From: AP-15 sp963787425
GTDB taxonomy: Bacteria > Pseudomonadota > Alphaproteobacteria > ATCC43930 > CGMCC-115725
DNA: 64,000 nucleotides
Reading direction: 5' to 3'
Assembly: GCA_963787425.1 (NCBI GenBank)
Contig: CAWBCV010000020.1
Coordinates: 62,001 to 126,000, forward strand
Shown here: piece by piece, positions 63,303-64,000 of the stretch
Layout of the letters: the number at the start of each line of letters is the position of its first letter
How positions within the stretch are numbered: position 1 is the first letter of the stretch
Notes under the pieces: generated by a model
The model's input: the letters and a program-made list of their open reading frames with translations, nothing else
Database searches by the model: none
What the model was told of the DNA's origin: nothing
Program-made: the position numbers and the translations under genes

Positions 63303-63920
63303 TCAGCCAAGTTCGAGTTTTTCCCGTTCGACGACCATCAGCCGATCAGTGGCCGGCTCGTATCGCAGAACGTAGAGCGTGGTATTGCGAATCGGCGCCG
63401 GCGGACTGCCCGGCGGTAAGGCGTGCCTCATCAGCTGACGCACCATCGCGCCATGAGTAGAGACGCCGATACGCCGGAAGGAGTGCGCCGCAGTAAAGCG
63501 CCGCAAACCGGCGAGCCCCCGTTTGCGGGTCGCGATGCCGGTCTCGCCGCCCGGGAAGGCGACATCGCCGTCCGAGTACCAGCGCTCGGTCAGGCCTTCG
63601 CCGAAGCACGTCTTGGCGTCTGCCCACAGGAGGCCCTCGGCCACGCCGACACCGGTCTCGCGCAACCCGGCTTCAATGAAAAGCGGCACCCGCAATGCCT
63701 CGGCGACGATCTGCGCGGTCGTTTTGGCGCGCGTCAGATCGCTCGACACGACCGCATCTAGCCGGTGTGGACGCAAGCTCTCGGCCAATGCCTGGGCTTG
63801 CGCGAGGCCCGTGGCATTGAGCGGCGTATCGGCGTGCCCTTGCAGCCGGCCCTCGCGGTTCCAGTCAGTCTCGCCGTGGCGGAACAAGAACAGAATGCGC
63901 TCGTCGCGGAGTGTTTTCAT
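63303..63920 (-). CDS. Histidine phosphatase family protein
   Basis: A 205-residue phosphoglycerate-mutase-like phosphatase. LFLFRHGETDWNREGRLQGH gives the catalytic RHG. SSDLTRAKTTAQIV follows. The second His lies in GVSTHGAMVRQLM. The usual acid Glu is in LRETGVGVAEG. The substrate is not evident (alpha-ribazole or sugar phosphate are possible). Confidence 0.9.
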   Translation of the reverse strand: MKTLRDERILFLFRHGETDWNREGRLQGHADTPLNATGLAQAQALAESLRPHRLDAVVSSDLTRAKTTAQIVAEALRVPLFIEAGLRETGVGVAEGLLWADAKTCFGEGLTERWYSDGDVAFPGGETGIATRKRGLAGLRRFTAAHSFRRIGVSTHGAMVRQLMRHALPPGSPPAPIRNTTLYVLRYEPATDRLMVVEREKLELG

Positions 63921-63960
63921 GGTGCTATGATAGACGGATACCGGTTGACGGAGGCGACAA

Positions 63961-64000
63961 ATGAATGACGCGGCGATGGTCGCGCTGAGCCCGGAAACGG
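63961..64000 (+). CDS. Start of a gene running off the window
   Basis: An ATG preceded by GGAGG six bases upstream begins MNDAAMVALSPET and continues past the window edge. The good ribosome-binding site and divergence from the phosphatase suggest a true start. Too short to identify. Confidence 0.5.
   Translation, partial: MNDAAMVALSPET

Noticed and set aside
1..64000. CRISPR arrays, insertion sequences, prophage or integron
   Set aside because: No regularly spaced repeats, transposase or integrase motifs, or phage structural genes were seen.

Overview
The window is GC-rich, densely packed chromosomal DNA from an alphaproteobacterium. The best fit is a Rhodospirillales- or Rhizobiales-like soil or freshwater lineage. 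This rests on conserved gene neighbourhoods (serC-serA-hisZ-purA; secA divergent from a parvulin isomerase, then argJ and mutT; tamA-tamB), an elongator-type tRNA-Met, and alphaproteobacterial palindromic repeats. No phage, transposase, CRISPR array or rRNA was seen. Most of the window is ordinary core chromosome with accessory catabolic genes between core blocks.

Layout. 1-1550: a partial gentisate-dioxygenase-like cupin coupled to an unknown gene. 1754-8722 (minus strand): a tightly coupled sulfur/Fe-S operon, in transcription order cysE, iscR, two cysteine desulfurases, a 59-residue helix-turn-helix ORF, iscA, a miniature HscA-like protein, fdx, tenA, mnmA, tRNA-Met. It has no iscU and no hscB. 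8901-14919: a hydrolase, then the serine/histidine/purine block serC-serA-hisZ-purA. 15002-30343: accessory catabolism (MarR-GNAT regulator, sulfatase, amidohydrolase, luciferase-like monooxygenases, MFS/TetR pair, GMC oxidoreductase, hydrolases, nitroreductase), ending in a CtpA-like protease and a lipoprotein. 30348-38113: folE, apaG, another monooxygenase, MFS exporter, Atm1-like ABC exporter, receiver protein, meaB, rpmB. 38137-41443: small, mostly exported hypothetical proteins and a YihY membrane protein. 41682-47861: tamA-tamB. 47949-54561: hydrolase, VOC protein, methyltransferase, UspA, cupin, quinone-oxidoreductase-like and enolase-superfamily genes. 54597-63920: secA, parvulin, argJ, mutT, SDR, hemerythrin, MaoC, TauD, phosphatase.

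Caveat on sequence quality. About fifteen genes carry single-base frameshifts, including secA, serC, argJ, tamA and tamB. Removing or adding one base restores a full-length family member each time. The spread over housekeeping genes points to assembly indels more than gene decay, so these are reported as one gene each. The alpha/beta-hydrolase at 23116 is different, because it also carries an exact 16-bp tandem duplication.

The most interesting candidate is the Fe-S operon. A truncated HscA-like protein lacking most of the Hsp70 fold sits where hscA normally lies, and a small HTH ORF with a good ribosome-binding site fills the gap where iscU would be expected. Both are intact, closely packed and translationally coupled or nearly so. 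This suggests retained function in a rearranged ISC system that has lost its scaffold and its J-protein.
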